Assembly: GCA_020636025.1 (NCBI GenBank)
Contig: JACJYQ010000001.1
Location: 777,293-841,292, forward strand
Reading direction: 5' to 3'
From: Lewinellaceae bacterium
GTDB lineage: Bacteria; Bacteroidota; Bacteroidia; Chitinophagales; Saprospiraceae
DNA length: 64,000 nucleotides
The notes below the pieces were generated by a model. The model ran no database searches. It saw only the letters and a list, made by a program, of their open reading frames with translations, and was not told the origin of the DNA. The translations under genes and the position numbers were made by a program. How positions within the stretch are numbered: the stretch's first letter is position 1; each line of letters begins with the position of its first letter. Shown here one piece after another: positions 43,392-51,716 of this stretch.

Positions 43392-45905
43392 ATGAATATT
43401 ACTCAACATGCTATTTTCAGGATTTTAGTTCTTTCCGGAATCTTGCTGTTTTCAATTTATGGCGCTATTTACTGGATTAATCCAAAGCCACACACAACTT
43501 TCGCCGGATTTGAAACAGAGAAAGTACCAGAAGAATGGCTTGAAAGGATTCACAAAGCTGCCCCTGGAGATGATTGGCGTGCTATTGAGGCAAAAAGCAT
43601 TCGTCAGTTGCTGGCTGCTAAAAAGCAACACTATTCAAATATATTCGGCAGCTGGGTAGAAAGAGGCCCTTCCAATATTCCCGGGAGAATTGTTGATATG
43701 GAAATCGAATATGGACGTAACCGTATTTACGCTATCAGTGATCACGGCATCGTCTTTCAATCTGATGATCTCGCTGGTGCAAACTGGAAAGCATTGAATG
43801 ACCAGTTTCCATTAGGACAAGGCGTTGCTTCTCAACTGAAAGTCTTTGAAGATGGTAAAATAGTCACCTGCGGCTGGATCAAGGTTGATAACTATTGGGG
43901 AACCTATTACTCTATCGACAAGGGGCATAGCTGGAATAAATCCACCGGTTTCAGCAACCGGGAAATAACCGGCATCAGGCGTTTGGCCAAGTCCGGGAGC
44001 GATGTTTACCTTTTTGTACAGGAATACGATCCGACAGTGGTGTCTGACTATTATGTGGTGTACAAATCGATTGATAAAGGTTCAACATTCTCCATGGTTT
44101 ACCAGTCGAGCATTCCGGTTGGAGATGGTGGAAGACACAACAAAAGCGATATGTGGGTTTCCAATGATGTACAAGAGCCAAACTTTTATCTGACATTGGA
44201 GGACAGTTTGTTCTCTGTGGACAAAACAACCGGAAACAGGTCTTTTAAGGGCCTTATCAGTGGTCTGCCAATTCAGTTGGGTATGCTATCCGGACTCACA
44301 AAAAACGGCATTACTGAATTAAAGGCGTACGTCGCTGTGGGAGATAACGGCAAATTTTATTCCTGGAACAGCATTGATCAAGTCTGGTCTTATAAGGGTG
44401 AAATGACGGACTGGTGGTTGTCAAAGCCTTTTGGACCAAATTCTTTCACCTGTTCTCAAAACGCTGCCGACACCTTATACTTTGGTGGCCTGCTTACCTC
44501 AAAGAGCATTGATGGCGGCAGCACCTGGATCACCATGGATATGGATCCAACCGGATCATACGCTTTGTACCACGGTGATGTTCCCAAAACATACAGCACC
44601 GTTGATCCGCTTACAGGCGAGGAATCTTTTTATCTTGGAACAGATGGCGGGATATATAAACTTGACGAGAATGAGCACTTTGTTTCTATGAGTATTCCCG
44701 GGTTGAATTGCACGCAGATCTATAAAATGGTCTCAAGACACAAGAGTCCGGGTGAAATGTTTATCGGAACCCAGGATAATGGATATAGCCACACCAATCT
44801 GGGTATTGATCAGCCGGGAGTAGTAGATTTCACCTTTCAATATGGCGGGGATGTAACCAATGTGGCCAGTGGAGATAAAGGGCAAACTTTCTGGCTCTGG
44901 TGGCTCGGAGATGGGTGTAATTACATGGCTGGCACAGATCAGGTGGTCTCAACATGGACTCCCTATGATTTCAATGGCGGCATCCCCTATTGGGAAGCCC
45001 CAATCTGGATACCATCCCAACATCCTGATCAGTGTTTTACCGCTGGATATTTAAATAGCAGCACTGGAAACTACCTGATAAAACTTCAAGCAAATAATGG
45101 CGCACAAGCCATCCCGACACAATTTGCTTATGATTTTGAAGCGCAGGTAGGCGCCAAAATCAGCGCCATTGCCATTTCACCCATTGACTTCAATTATTTT
45201 TATGCTGCCACGGAGAATGGCTATTTCTGTTATTCCACGGATGGCGGAATCAGTTGGCAAAAAACCTTGCTATCCCAAAGTATGTATCCCAGGGTAATAC
45301 ACCCTTCTAGCGTTAACCTGGGCGAAGTATGGGTTGGAGGCAGCGGCTACTCCAACAGCCCCATATTTTATTCAAATGACAACGGGCAGTCTTTTTCAAA
45401 TTTCAATTCAAATATGCCTGCTTGCCGGGTTGAAGCATTTGCTACAAATGAAGATGAGTCCGTGATTTATGCAGCTACCAGTATAGGCCCTTTTGCATAC
45501 GAAAAGGCCGAAGGGAAATGGAGTGATATTTCGGAGCAGGATGCACCAATTGTTCAATATATGGATGTAGAGTATCTGCCGGAGGTGAAAACGGCTAGAT
45601 TTGCTACCTATGCACGGGGGGGTTGGGATTATCAGGTGATGACAAGTTCTGTTAGTCAGCAGATTTACTTACCAAACGCCTTAAAAGTAATGCCAAATCC
45701 AGCTGTTGAGTTTGTTGTGCTTGAATTCAGTGCTGAATTAAATAACAAGCCATATGTTATAACGGACATTACTGGCCAGGTTATCATAAAAGGAAAATTT
45801 GAATTGACACAAAAACAAATTGATGTTTCTTCACTATCCCCGGGAGTTTACTTTATCAGCCCCCCTTTTGGGGGATTCAGGGCTGTGAATTTTGTAAAAA
45901 TCTAG
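43392..45905 (+). CDS. Surface beta-propeller protein with T9SS-like sorting domain
   Basis: The ATG at 43392 (MNITQHAIFRILVLSGILLF) starts a hydrophobic segment that is either a signal peptide or an N-terminal anchor. The 837-residue protein has BNR/sortilin-like repeats (SIDKGHSWNKSTGF, SIDKGSTFSMVY, SIDGGSTWITMDM, STDGGISWQKTLL), suggesting one or two propellers, and a C-terminal T9SS domain (LKVMPNPAVEFVVLEFSAE, SLSPGVYFISPPFGG). It is probably exported to the cell surface. It is the last gene before the tRNA pair. Confidence 0.78.
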   Translation: MNITQHAIFRILVLSGILLFSIYGAIYWINPKPHTTFAGFETEKVPEEWLERIHKAAPGDDWRAIEAKSIRQLLAAKKQHYSNIFGSWVERGPSNIPGRIVDMEIEYGRNRIYAISDHGIVFQSDDLAGANWKALNDQFPLGQGVASQLKVFEDGKIVTCGWIKVDNYWGTYYSIDKGHSWNKSTGFSNREITGIRRLAKSGSDVYLFVQEYDPTVVSDYYVVYKSIDKGSTFSMVYQSSIPVGDGGRHNKSDMWVSNDVQEPNFYLTLEDSLFSVDKTTGNRSFKGLISGLPIQLGMLSGLTKNGITELKAYVAVGDNGKFYSWNSIDQVWSYKGEMTDWWLSKPFGPNSFTCSQNAADTLYFGGLLTSKSIDGGSTWITMDMDPTGSYALYHGDVPKTYSTVDPLTGEESFYLGTDGGIYKLDENEHFVSMSIPGLNCTQIYKMVSRHKSPGEMFIGTQDNGYSHTNLGIDQPGVVDFTFQYGGDVTNVASGDKGQTFWLWWLGDGCNYMAGTDQVVSTWTPYDFNGGIPYWEAPIWIPSQHPDQCFTAGYLNSSTGNYLIKLQANNGAQAIPTQFAYDFEAQVGAKISAIAISPIDFNYFYAATENGYFCYSTDGGISWQKTLLSQSMYPRVIHPSSVNLGEVWVGGSGYSNSPIFYSNDNGQSFSNFNSNMPACRVEAFATNEDESVIYAATSIGPFAYEKAEGKWSDISEQDAPIVQYMDVEYLPEVKTARFATYARGGWDYQVMTSSVSQQIYLPNALKVMPNPAVEFVVLEFSAELNNKPYVITDITGQVIIKGKFELTQKQIDVSSLSPGVYFISPPFGGFRAVNFVKI

Positions 45906-46010
45906 CATGACCTGAAAAGTAGCCAAATGAGCTTGATTCATGTGTCTAAACAGGCTTCTTTTAGTGCCTTTTGGGAAATGAAGTTTTTTTTAAAAATCTT
46001 TTCAACTTCA

Positions 46011-46043
46011 TTTGGTCATTCGAATTACTTGGCAATATCTTTG
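46011..46043 (+). promoter_or_regulatory. Bacteroidota promoter for the tRNA pair
   Basis: TTTG at 46011-46014 and TATCTTTG at 46036-46043 match the -33 TTTG and -7 TAnnTTTG consensus with a 21-base spacer. Transcription would start near 46049, six bases before the tRNA-Ser. Confidence 0.75.
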
Positions 46044-46054
46044 CGTCCCATTTT

Positions 46055-46143
46055 GGAGGAATGGGTGAGTGGCTGAAACCACCGGTTTGCTAAACCGACG
46101 TACGGGTAAACTCGTACCGCGGGTTCGAATCCCGCTTCCTCCG
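46055..46143 (+). tRNA. tRNA-Ser (GCT)
   Basis: The acceptor stem GGAGGAA pairs with TTCCTCC, followed by G. The anticodon loop TTGCTAA gives GCT. A long class II variable arm (TACGGGTAAACTCGTA) is typical of serine tRNAs, and the T-arm has GGTTCGAATCC. CCA is not encoded. Confidence 0.95.
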
Positions 46144-46204
46144 CTCGAATGGGCTTGGCAAACTGCTAAAATTTGGGACATAGCAAAGCCCATAATATAT
46201 TTTC

Positions 46205-46277
46205 GGGATGTAGCGCAGTCCGGTAGCGCACCTGCTTTGGGAGCAGGGGGTCCCAGGTTCGAATCCTGGTATCCCGA
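46205..46277 (+). tRNA. tRNA-Pro (TGG)
   Basis: The acceptor stem CGGGATG pairs with TATCCCG, followed by A. The anticodon loop TTTGGGA gives TGG, and the T-arm is CCAGG-TTCGAAT-CCTGG. It borders the accessory region on its right, so its 3' end is a natural candidate attachment site, although no second copy was found in the window. Confidence 0.95.
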
Positions 46278-46325
46278 CATTGAAAATCAAGGAGTTATGA
46301 TCGAAAGATTGTGGCTCCTTTTTTA

Positions 46326-46348
46326 TTTGCATGCCATTTGCATGCAAA
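46326..46348. repeat. Tandem TTTGCATGC with a 12-bp palindrome beside tRNA-Pro
   Basis: TTTGCATGC occurs at 46326-46334 and 46337-46345. The second copy continues to TTTGCATGCAAA, a perfect palindrome. Its position 50 bases after tRNA-Pro at the start of the island would suit integrase or excisionase arm sites. No function is proved. Confidence 0.35.
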
Positions 46349-46419
46349 TTCCGGTCTTATATGGGCTGATTTGGCCTTAATTGATGGAATACCCGTTTCC
46401 CTGATTTTTTTGGGGGCTA

Positions 46420-46869
46420 TCAATCGCCGAGCGAGAAGCGGAATTTTTTGCTTCTGAACCTGGTCCCCATCTGGTCCCGATAACATGCTGCCAATTGCAC
46501 ATCGCTTCCATACCCTTCCCGGATCAACGCCGCAGATAATTCGTTCAGGGGTACCCAGATTTTGCAACTCCTACCGGCATGGAGTTCATGGGGAAAATTT
46601 ACATCACCAGATGAGGTAGGGAAAACGATGGTTTTATTGTCGGGTAAAAGTAAGTATGGAGCATCCAAAAAGACCGGACGGCTGCCAGTGTTGACAGCTT
46701 CCAAAAAGATCATCTGATCGCTTAGTGAAGGGCCAAAAGTTAAGAAGCCGTAAGAGACCCCTACTTTCAAACGTGGTTTTTTATCTCGCCTTTCAACAAG
46801 AAAAACATAGGTCGATAGCCCGGCACCGTACACGGCTACAACTGCTGTTATGAATTCCAATAAGCTCAT
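46420..46869 (-). CDS. Hypothetical protein with one N-terminal membrane segment
   Basis: The protein has 149 residues. One hydrophobic segment (LLEFITAVVAVYGAGLSTYVFLV) is followed by basic RRDKKPR, then a beta-rich soluble domain of about 115 residues (VSYGFLTFGPSLSDQMIFLEAVNTGSRPV) that looks Ig-like. No family is recognised with certainty. It is the first gene of the accessory region to the right of the tRNAs and is divergent from the HTH gene. Confidence 0.6.
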   Translation of the reverse strand: MSLLEFITAVVAVYGAGLSTYVFLVERRDKKPRLKVGVSYGFLTFGPSLSDQMIFLEAVNTGSRPVFLDAPYLLLPDNKTIVFPTSSGDVNFPHELHAGRSCKIWVPLNELSAALIREGYGSDVQLAACYRDQMGTRFRSKKFRFSLGD

Positions 46870-47029
46870 GTCTAAAGAGATTTATCTGTCGATAAGACTC
46901 AAACAAAAAACAAAACAAAAAGTTCCTAAAGCAATAATTGTCTGTACAATTTGATTTGTTTTACAAAAAATTGTGAATCAATACAAAAAGATTTTTCAAG
47001 AAATAGCACAGGCAAAATCCAAAATACTC

Positions 47030-47037
47030 TAATTTTG
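47030..47037 (+). promoter_or_regulatory. Bacteroidota -7 box before the HTH gene
   Basis: TAATTTTG matches TAnnTTTG. It is very close to the GTG at 47042, so either the mRNA is leaderless or the true start is further inside. It shows that this part of the island uses Bacteroidota signals. Confidence 0.45.
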
Positions 47038-47041
47038 GAAT

Positions 47042-47332
47042 GTGCCTGAATTTGGAAATCGCCTCGATATTATCACTCTTGAATCCAAAGCCTTTTACGC
47101 TTTGGTAGAAGAAGTCGTCAGCCGCCTGATGGAGAAACACGGCGCGGCCCTGGATCAATGGATTGACGATGAGGAAGCCATGCAACTCTTGCACATCAGT
47201 TCTAAAACCACCTTGCAGAAATACCGCGATGAAGGATTGATCCGCTACACCCAGCCGAGCAAAAAACTGATCCTGTATGATCGATATTCGATTATGGAAT
47301 TTCTGGAGTACAAAGCAAAAGACACCTTATAA
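47042..47332 (+). CDS. Helix-turn-helix protein of the Bacteroidota element type
   Basis: The protein has 96 residues from a GTG start. The N-terminal helix (LESKAFYALVEEVVSRLMEKH) is followed by a MerR-like or excisionase-like HTH (WIDDEEAMQLLHISSKTTLQKYRDEGLIRYTQPSKKLILYDRYSIMEFL). Such proteins are common in Bacteroidota conjugative elements and islands, where they control excision or mobilisation. The exact start is uncertain, because the promoter box lies only a few bases upstream. It runs into the next gene with a 3-base gap. Confidence 0.75.
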   Translation: MPEFGNRLDIITLESKAFYALVEEVVSRLMEKHGAALDQWIDDEEAMQLLHISSKTTLQKYRDEGLIRYTQPSKKLILYDRYSIMEFLEYKAKDTL

Positions 47333-47335
47333 TAT

Positions 47336-47611
47336 ATGAGTGAAACGGAAAAATTGCGCAAAGGCTTTAATGCCGGTTATGTCCTTGAACAGCATAACCC
47401 GGAATTGACCAGGCTCCTGCACGACAGCATGGCGGAAAGCAGTGATCCGTATGCCCAGGGATTTATTAAAGGTAGCAGGCAGTATGTCCAGGATAGCCTT
47501 CATCGAAGCGCAGGCCCGCATCAGGGCGACACATTGGATATCGATCATCAAAGTAAGGAGCGCAACCTGGAACGGGATGATAAAGATTCCGACATAACGC
47601 ACGAGCACTAA
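47336..47611 (+). CDS. Hypothetical small hydrophilic protein next to the HTH gene
   Basis: The protein has 91 residues and is acidic. The N-terminal half reads KLRKGFNAGYVLEQHNPELTRLLHDSM and DPYAQGFIKGSRQYVQD, which resembles short hypothetical proteins in Bacteroidota genomes. The tail is His/Asp-rich and low-complexity. It starts three bases after the HTH gene stop and so belongs to the same operon. The foreign block begins immediately after its stop codon. Confidence 0.6.
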   Translation: MSETEKLRKGFNAGYVLEQHNPELTRLLHDSMAESSDPYAQGFIKGSRQYVQDSLHRSAGPHQGDTLDIDHQSKERNLERDDKDSDITHEH

Positions 47612-47629
47612 TCCCCCCTGCCCTATCCT

Positions 47630-48049
47630 TTACTGCCAGGGGTTGATCAGTTTGATACCGCAGCCTTCAAAATCCCGTATATTCCGGGTTGCCACGGCCG
47701 CGTTGTGCGCCCTGGCAATAGCAGCAATAAACATATCTACCGGATCGGCTTTCAGACCGACTTTCTCCCGAAGCGCAGCGACTTCGCCGTAATAGCGGGC
47801 GGCTATCTCATCAAAAGGTAAAATGCGATCTTTAAAAGCATGCGCCACAAACGCATTGAAATTTTTCCAAAGGCCTTCTTTTTTTCTACCCTCCGGCAAA
47901 CGGCTTATGCCGCGCAGGATTTCCGCGATAGCAATAACGCTTAAGGTCAGCTGATCCGGCTGTGCCGATCTGATCCACCCCGTTACGGCCGGATCAGGGT
48001 TTTCGCGCATCAGTTCCGATACAACATTAGTATCCAGAATGATCATCAA
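47630..48049 (-). CDS. FitB/VapC-type PIN-domain toxin
   Basis: The protein has 139 residues. The PIN-domain acidic residues are D6 in ILDTNVVSELM, a Glu in AIAEILRGI and Asp in ADPVDMFIAAIA plus the late NIRDFEGCG. PIN toxins cleave RNA, often tRNA. The text LRGISRLPEGRKKEGL and VATRNIRDFEGCGIKLINPW is typical of FitB. The start ATG overlaps the antitoxin stop by four bases (ATGA). The closest homologues appear proteobacterial by pattern, but this was not searched. Confidence 0.88.
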   Translation of the reverse strand: MMIILDTNVVSELMRENPDPAVTGWIRSAQPDQLTLSVIAIAEILRGISRLPEGRKKEGLWKNFNAFVAHAFKDRILPFDEIAARYYGEVAALREKVGLKADPVDMFIAAIARAHNAAVATRNIRDFEGCGIKLINPWQ

Positions 48050-48291
48050 AACCTGGTCTCATCCCTGCCCGACCCGCGATCAGGGAGATCAAGATCAATT
48101 CCATTCGCCTCACCGAAATATAGGCTGGCCAGATCGACAATATCCCCGCCCTCTTTTGGATGATCGACTCCAGAAATGTTATGTAAAATATTACGGACAT
48201 GGGCTTCCAGGGACATGCCGCATTGGGCAGCCTGAACGCGCAGATTTTCCTTAACTTTTTCCGGCAAATTGCGAATGATTATGCTGGCCAT
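48046..48291 (-). CDS. FitA-type ribbon-helix-helix antitoxin
   Basis: The protein has 81 residues. The N-terminal MASIIIRNLPEKVKENLRVQAAQCGMSLEAHVRNIL is an RHH DNA-binding domain, and the acidic C-terminal half neutralises the PIN toxin in this family. A Shine-Dalgarno GGAGG lies seven to eight bases before the ATG, unlike Bacteroidota genes in the rest of the window. An 18-bp palindrome upstream is the likely operator. It precedes and overlaps the toxin gene. Confidence 0.85.
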   Translation of the reverse strand: MASIIIRNLPEKVKENLRVQAAQCGMSLEAHVRNILHNISGVDHPKEGGDIVDLASLYFGEANGIDLDLPDRGSGRDETRF

Positions 48292-48317
48292 TCAATTCCT
48301 CCACTCTCTTCATTGTA

Positions 48318-48335
48318 ATCAATGATATCATTGAT
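48318..48335. promoter_or_regulatory. Palindromic operator before fitAB
   Basis: ATCAATGATATCATTGAT is a perfect 18-bp palindrome 27 bases upstream of the antitoxin ATG. RHH antitoxins bind such palindromes to repress their own promoter, so this is the likely FitAB operator. Confidence 0.6.
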
Positions 48336-48361
48336 GTCAAACGGATAAGCCGGGACCGGGA

Positions 48362-49054
48362 TCAGCCGAAAAGTTTCTTCCAGATACTCTTTTCGGATTC
48401 TTCCTTGAGCAGACGGTTCTCCTCCGCCAGCTTCTTGTTTTTTTCGCTTAAGGATTTCAAAACGCCAGACCCCTTCTCTTTCATCTCGCTCAGCCGCTCT
48501 TCCAAGGCTTTGAATTTTTCATCATATTCTTGTCTGCCTTTTATCTGGCTTTCAAGCAGCCTGGTCAGTTCCTCGATCCGCCGATCAGTTTCCTGATTGC
48601 CCTCATTATTCTCCACCGGCTTGCGTTGATCGGTCAACAGTGCCGTTAGCCGCTTTTGTTGTTCCTCGGAACTGGAGAGGTGATCCTTGAGCGTATCTAT
48701 CTGCTCAAGCAATTGGTCACGTTCCCGGCTACGCTCCTTATCCAGATGTTGCCGTTCGTTTTCCAGATTGCTGATCCGCTCCTTGAGCACCTCAATCTGA
48801 ACCTGTATCGATGGGGGTGTATTATTCTGTATAGGCTGTCTTGATTCGGGTGTCTCAGAGGTGTTTAATTCCGCCTCATCATCACCTGGTATTTTGACTT
48901 TCTGGCCGTAAACACGGATCAATTCAGACACATCCACCCTCGGATTGCCTTCATCGTCCTTATCAATACTGATGCCCTTTTTCTCAATATGCCGGTAGAA
49001 GGTGGCTCTTGTCACTCCGACCATATCAGCGGCTTTTGAAATCGATACCTGCAT
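48362..49054 (-). CDS. KfrA-like plasmid DNA-binding protein: HTH plus long coiled coil
   Basis: The ATG at 49054 (MQVSISKAADMVGVTRATFYRHI) is chosen because it starts directly with the HTH; the longer frame reads through the repeat array. The 230-residue protein has an N-terminal HTH (about 1-50) and then heptad-rich coiled coil from about 95 to 220 (VLKERISNLENERQHLDKER, LEERLSEMKEKG). This build matches KfrA-like or plasmid replication-associated DNA-binding proteins. The repeat array in its upstream region, with one GTGTATAA next to its start codon, suggests that it binds these repeats and controls itself. Confidence 0.7.
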   Translation of the reverse strand: MQVSISKAADMVGVTRATFYRHIEKKGISIDKDDEGNPRVDVSELIRVYGQKVKIPGDDEAELNTSETPESRQPIQNNTPPSIQVQIEVLKERISNLENERQHLDKERSRERDQLLEQIDTLKDHLSSSEEQQKRLTALLTDQRKPVENNEGNQETDRRIEELTRLLESQIKGRQEYDEKFKALEERLSEMKEKGSGVLKSLSEKNKKLAEENRLLKEESEKSIWKKLFG

Positions 49055-49608
49055 GGTGTATAACCCCGTTGCGAATGATACAGCTCTAACCTGTATTACG
49101 CCCAAATCTTAGCAGAATTATACGCCCGGATAAAGGGTGTCTCGCCTGCCTTGTCCACCTGTTTAAAAATGGTGTTTTACAGCGTATCGAGGTGTTTAAA
49201 ATGATACAGTGCGTAGCTGTATTGTTGAACACGCGCACAACCCGGACAAAAGCCCCCTGCCCATATTGCATACTCGTTTCCAGGGTGTTTCATCAAAAAT
49301 CTGCAAAGGTGTATAACACCGTATTATGATACATGCCTTAATGGTGTCCGATCCTGTATCATTTCCCCTGCCCTGCCCAATGATACACGTGCAGGTGCCT
49401 CATTCTGGCCAATTCAGTGTATAATCCTGTATAGAGATGTTTAGGGCTGCATGTTTAACCGTGTATAATCTGTTCCCCATTAAACACTGTATAGACTGTC
49501 TCATATTTCCACCATCAACTGCCACAAAGCCATGTATTCTGCGCTTTTGGCGTGTTAAAAGCATGGTGTATCATGCTGTATCAGCTGTATAATTTTGGTG
49601 TATCATCT

Positions 49609-49617
49609 TGTGGATAG
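49609..49617 (-). promoter_or_regulatory. DnaA-box-like site
   Basis: TGTGGATAG is the complement of CTATCCACA, which matches the DnaA box TTATCCACA at eight of nine positions. It lies at the right end of the repeat array. Confidence 0.45.
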
Positions 49618-49620
49618 TTA

Positions 49621-49637
49621 AACAGTATGATACTGTT
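49621..49637. promoter_or_regulatory. Palindromic site at the right end of the array
   Basis: AACAGTATGATACTGTT is a perfect 7-3-7 inverted repeat that also contains the array word TGATAC. It is a likely operator for a dimeric regulator, perhaps the initiator or the KfrA-like protein. Confidence 0.5.
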
Positions 49638-49744
49638 CAGGGTGTCCGCAGCCGAATCGTGGCTGCAAATCTCATCAGAACCACGTCTATAAACCCATCA
49701 TTCAAGGAGGAGCACCCTCGATCTTTAGACCCTGAATAAAGAAA

Positions 49745-49772
49745 AACCGCAGTTGGCGCTGCGGCTTTTTCT
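49745..49772 (+). terminator. Hairpin terminator between the array and the initiator gene
   Basis: CCGCAG pairs with CTGCGG around a TTGGCG loop. The stem is preceded by AAAAA and followed by CTTTTTC. No gene ends just upstream, so it may end a short regulatory RNA coming from the repeat array, such as a replication control RNA. That RNA is inferred. Confidence 0.55.
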
Positions 49773-49907
49773 ACAAATAAGAGCAAGGCTCTACTAATCC
49801 AATGTCTAAATGGTAGCGCTTTGCGAATCGGAATGCAAGTCTTTCGTGACTCGGCAAAAGATTTTTGCATCCTTATTCACAAGGTTTTTTGATCGTGCTT
49901 TTTGCAC

Positions 49908-50537
49908 ATGCAATCCAGATCAATTTTCGGAACTGCCTACCATCCTAAAAATCGAAGCGGGCAGGGGGGGATGATGCTGCTTGCCCATTGTGCCTCAGTC
50001 CAAGAGTATCTGCCCTATGCCGAAAGGCCCGCCGATACTATGCAGCCTAGGAGAAAAAGCCTGGCTGCGCCCCAGGACAACAATACATTCGTCAAACCGA
50101 TCAAACAGTGCTTTGTGAAAAATCCACGCCTTATGCCCATGACCCGGCTTATGCTCACACTCTTATCCGGCTGGGCCGGGCAGGGGGGCAGCATCGAAAC
50201 CACAATCGGCATAATCGCCAAACATATCGGCCGCTGCCGCCGTCAGGTTTTTCGGTATCTTCAAGATGCCCTGGAGGAGGGCTATCTTTACTACAGTCGC
50301 ACCAAAGACAGGATCGGTCGTTATACCGGGATAAAGATCAGGCTCAACTTTGGCGCTATAAGGTTTACACGCTGCCGCACACCTAAAAACCGCAGCAAAA
50401 CCGCACAAACGCTAGATGTGACATTTGAGTCCGACACTAATAATAAATATATATTTAATAAGGATTCTGATCCGGGTATGTGGGATAAACTAAGCAGATT
50501 TGCTGCATCGGCAGGCTTTGTCCTTCCTGATAGCTGA
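49908..50537 (+). CDS. Winged-helix replication-initiator-like protein
   Basis: The protein has up to 209 residues from the ATG at 49908; ATGs at 49971 and 50041 are alternatives, and the first 45 residues look poorly conserved. The core (FVKPIKQCFVKNPRLMPMTRLMLTLL to GRYTGIKIRLNFGAIRF, about residues 60-150) is a winged helix-turn-helix with the DNA-reading helix in HIGRCRRQVFRYLQDALEEGY. Such domains occur in plasmid replication initiators and regulators. The position next to the repeat array supports a replication role, but no named family is recognised. Confidence 0.6.
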   Translation: MQSRSIFGTAYHPKNRSGQGGMMLLAHCASVQEYLPYAERPADTMQPRRKSLAAPQDNNTFVKPIKQCFVKNPRLMPMTRLMLTLLSGWAGQGGSIETTIGIIAKHIGRCRRQVFRYLQDALEEGYLYYSRTKDRIGRYTGIKIRLNFGAIRFTRCRTPKNRSKTAQTLDVTFESDTNNKYIFNKDSDPGMWDKLSRFAASAGFVLPDS

Positions 50538-50690
50538 CAACTGCACCGTGTTTTGATTTCATCAATGCAAAACTACCGTCCGCAGCATTGCTCAATTATG
50601 CCGCATGGATTTAGACTTCGCAAAGAATGAGAGGGCAGGGTATCAAGCGATCTGCTAGTGAAAAGAAAAAGAACGGGATGATCTGAACCA

Positions 50691-51716
50691 ATGAATGTTA
50701 AACAAGCCAAGCAACTCGATTTTCCGGCATTGCTGGAGAAGATGGGCTATCAGCCGGAACCATGCGGAATCAGAAAGCAGGGCAATGAAATCTGGTATAA
50801 AAGCCCGCTTGCCGCCGAACAAACCGCCTCATTCCATCTTACCAAAGGCAACAAGGTCGCCTGGGTGTTTAAATGCTTTAGCACTGGCCAGGAAGGCACC
50901 ATCCTGGATTTTGTGATCGCCCATGAAGGATACCGCGCCCATGACGTAAAAGCCGCCCTTGCCTTCCTGCGCTCTAAATTTCCGGGACCGCTGTTTGCAC
51001 CGAAAAGGGAAGGGGGACCCAATACCAACCAACCCTCTTTTTCTTTTCACAAGCAAGCCGAACCTGAACAAGATACAGCACCGCAAAGAGACCTGGAATA
51101 TATCGAAGACCTGCCGCTGAAAAGCGGCAGCCTGCTCTCATATCTCGAAAACAAGCGCTGCATTCCACCCGCACTGGCCAGTACGTATTTGCGCCTGGTC
51201 CGCTATAAAAACCTAAAAAACAATAAAACCTATTACGCTTTTGGCATGAAAAACAGGGCAGGGGGCTTTGAAATCAGAGCTGCTTCGGATCAATATAGTT
51301 TCAAGTCCGCTCTGATTGCCCGCGATATTACCATCATTCGCGGCAATAATGACCAGAATGGCGTTCTGGTTTTTGAAGGCATGACGGACTTCCTTTCATA
51401 CCTGGTTGTGAGCAAAAGTACCCAGCCCTTTTGTGATACGCTGATCCTGCACTCCGTTAATTCCTACCAGAATGCCGCAGATCATATCCGAAACCGGGCA
51501 TACATTAGTATTCATACCTTTCTTGATAACGATTCAACCGGCCGCCGATGCACCGGGCGATTTGCTGATGATTTTGGCACACACCATATCTCCCATAGTG
51601 AAAACTTTGCCCCGCATAAGGATGTCAATGCAGCGCTCAAAGCCGGTTTACACCTTGAGTTTTTCCCGGACGGGCAGGGAGATTCACCGCCATCCGCCGC
51701 CGGACTTAACCGATAA
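50691..51716 (+). CDS. Toprim-domain primase-like protein
   Basis: The protein has 341 residues. The N-terminal part (about 1-100) resembles the CHC2 primase zinc-finger fold (YKSPLAAEQTASFHLTKGNK, KCFSTGQEGTILDFVIAHEG) but lacks the cysteine/histidine zinc ligands. The Toprim domain (about 220-320) has its catalytic Glu in VLVFEGMTDFLSYL and the metal-binding acids in FLDNDSTGRRC. It is similar in build to the small primases of mobile elements. It probably primes the lagging strand or a transferred strand of the replicon. It has no strong Shine-Dalgarno site. Confidence 0.75.
   Translation: MNVKQAKQLDFPALLEKMGYQPEPCGIRKQGNEIWYKSPLAAEQTASFHLTKGNKVAWVFKCFSTGQEGTILDFVIAHEGYRAHDVKAALAFLRSKFPGPLFAPKREGGPNTNQPSFSFHKQAEPEQDTAPQRDLEYIEDLPLKSGSLLSYLENKRCIPPALASTYLRLVRYKNLKNNKTYYAFGMKNRAGGFEIRAASDQYSFKSALIARDITIIRGNNDQNGVLVFEGMTDFLSYLVVSKSTQPFCDTLILHSVNSYQNAADHIRNRAYISIHTFLDNDSTGRRCTGRFADDFGTHHISHSENFAPHKDVNAALKAGLHLEFFPDGQGDSPPSAAGLNR

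Larger units (their letters stand above)
49056..49637. repeat. Dense TGTATAA/TGTATCA/TGTTTAA repeat array, likely plasmid origin or partition site
   Basis: About 20 copies of a short word lie within 580 non-coding bases. GTGTATAA is at 49056, 49309, 49417 and 49461. TGTATCA or its complement TGATACA is at 49076, 49202, 49327, 49355, 49381, 49567, 49577 and 49599. TGTTTAA or TTAAACA is at 49160, 49193, 49452 and 49480. Variants fill the rest. The copies lie in both orientations at irregular spacing. The stretch lies between a KfrA-like and an initiator-like gene, next to a DnaA-like box, and at the strand switch of the GGGCAGGG octamers. It is read as an origin with iterons or an array of sites for the KfrA-like protein. 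Confidence 0.65.

Noticed and set aside
46008..46380. Frames of 85-103 codons across the tRNA genes
   Set aside because: They overlap tRNA-Ser and tRNA-Pro completely; the coding potential comes from tRNA sequence.
46861..47040. A complete attachment site between tRNA-Pro and the HTH gene
   Set aside because: No repeat of the tRNA 3' end was found on the other side of the island, so attL/attR could not be assigned.
49056..49637. Possible CRISPR array
   Set aside because: The repeated words are 7-8 bases, irregularly spaced and in both orientations, with no cas genes near.
49637..49870. Minus-strand frame of 77 codons in the origin region
   Set aside because: It contains the hairpin terminator, has no family pattern and lies in a region better explained as regulatory DNA.
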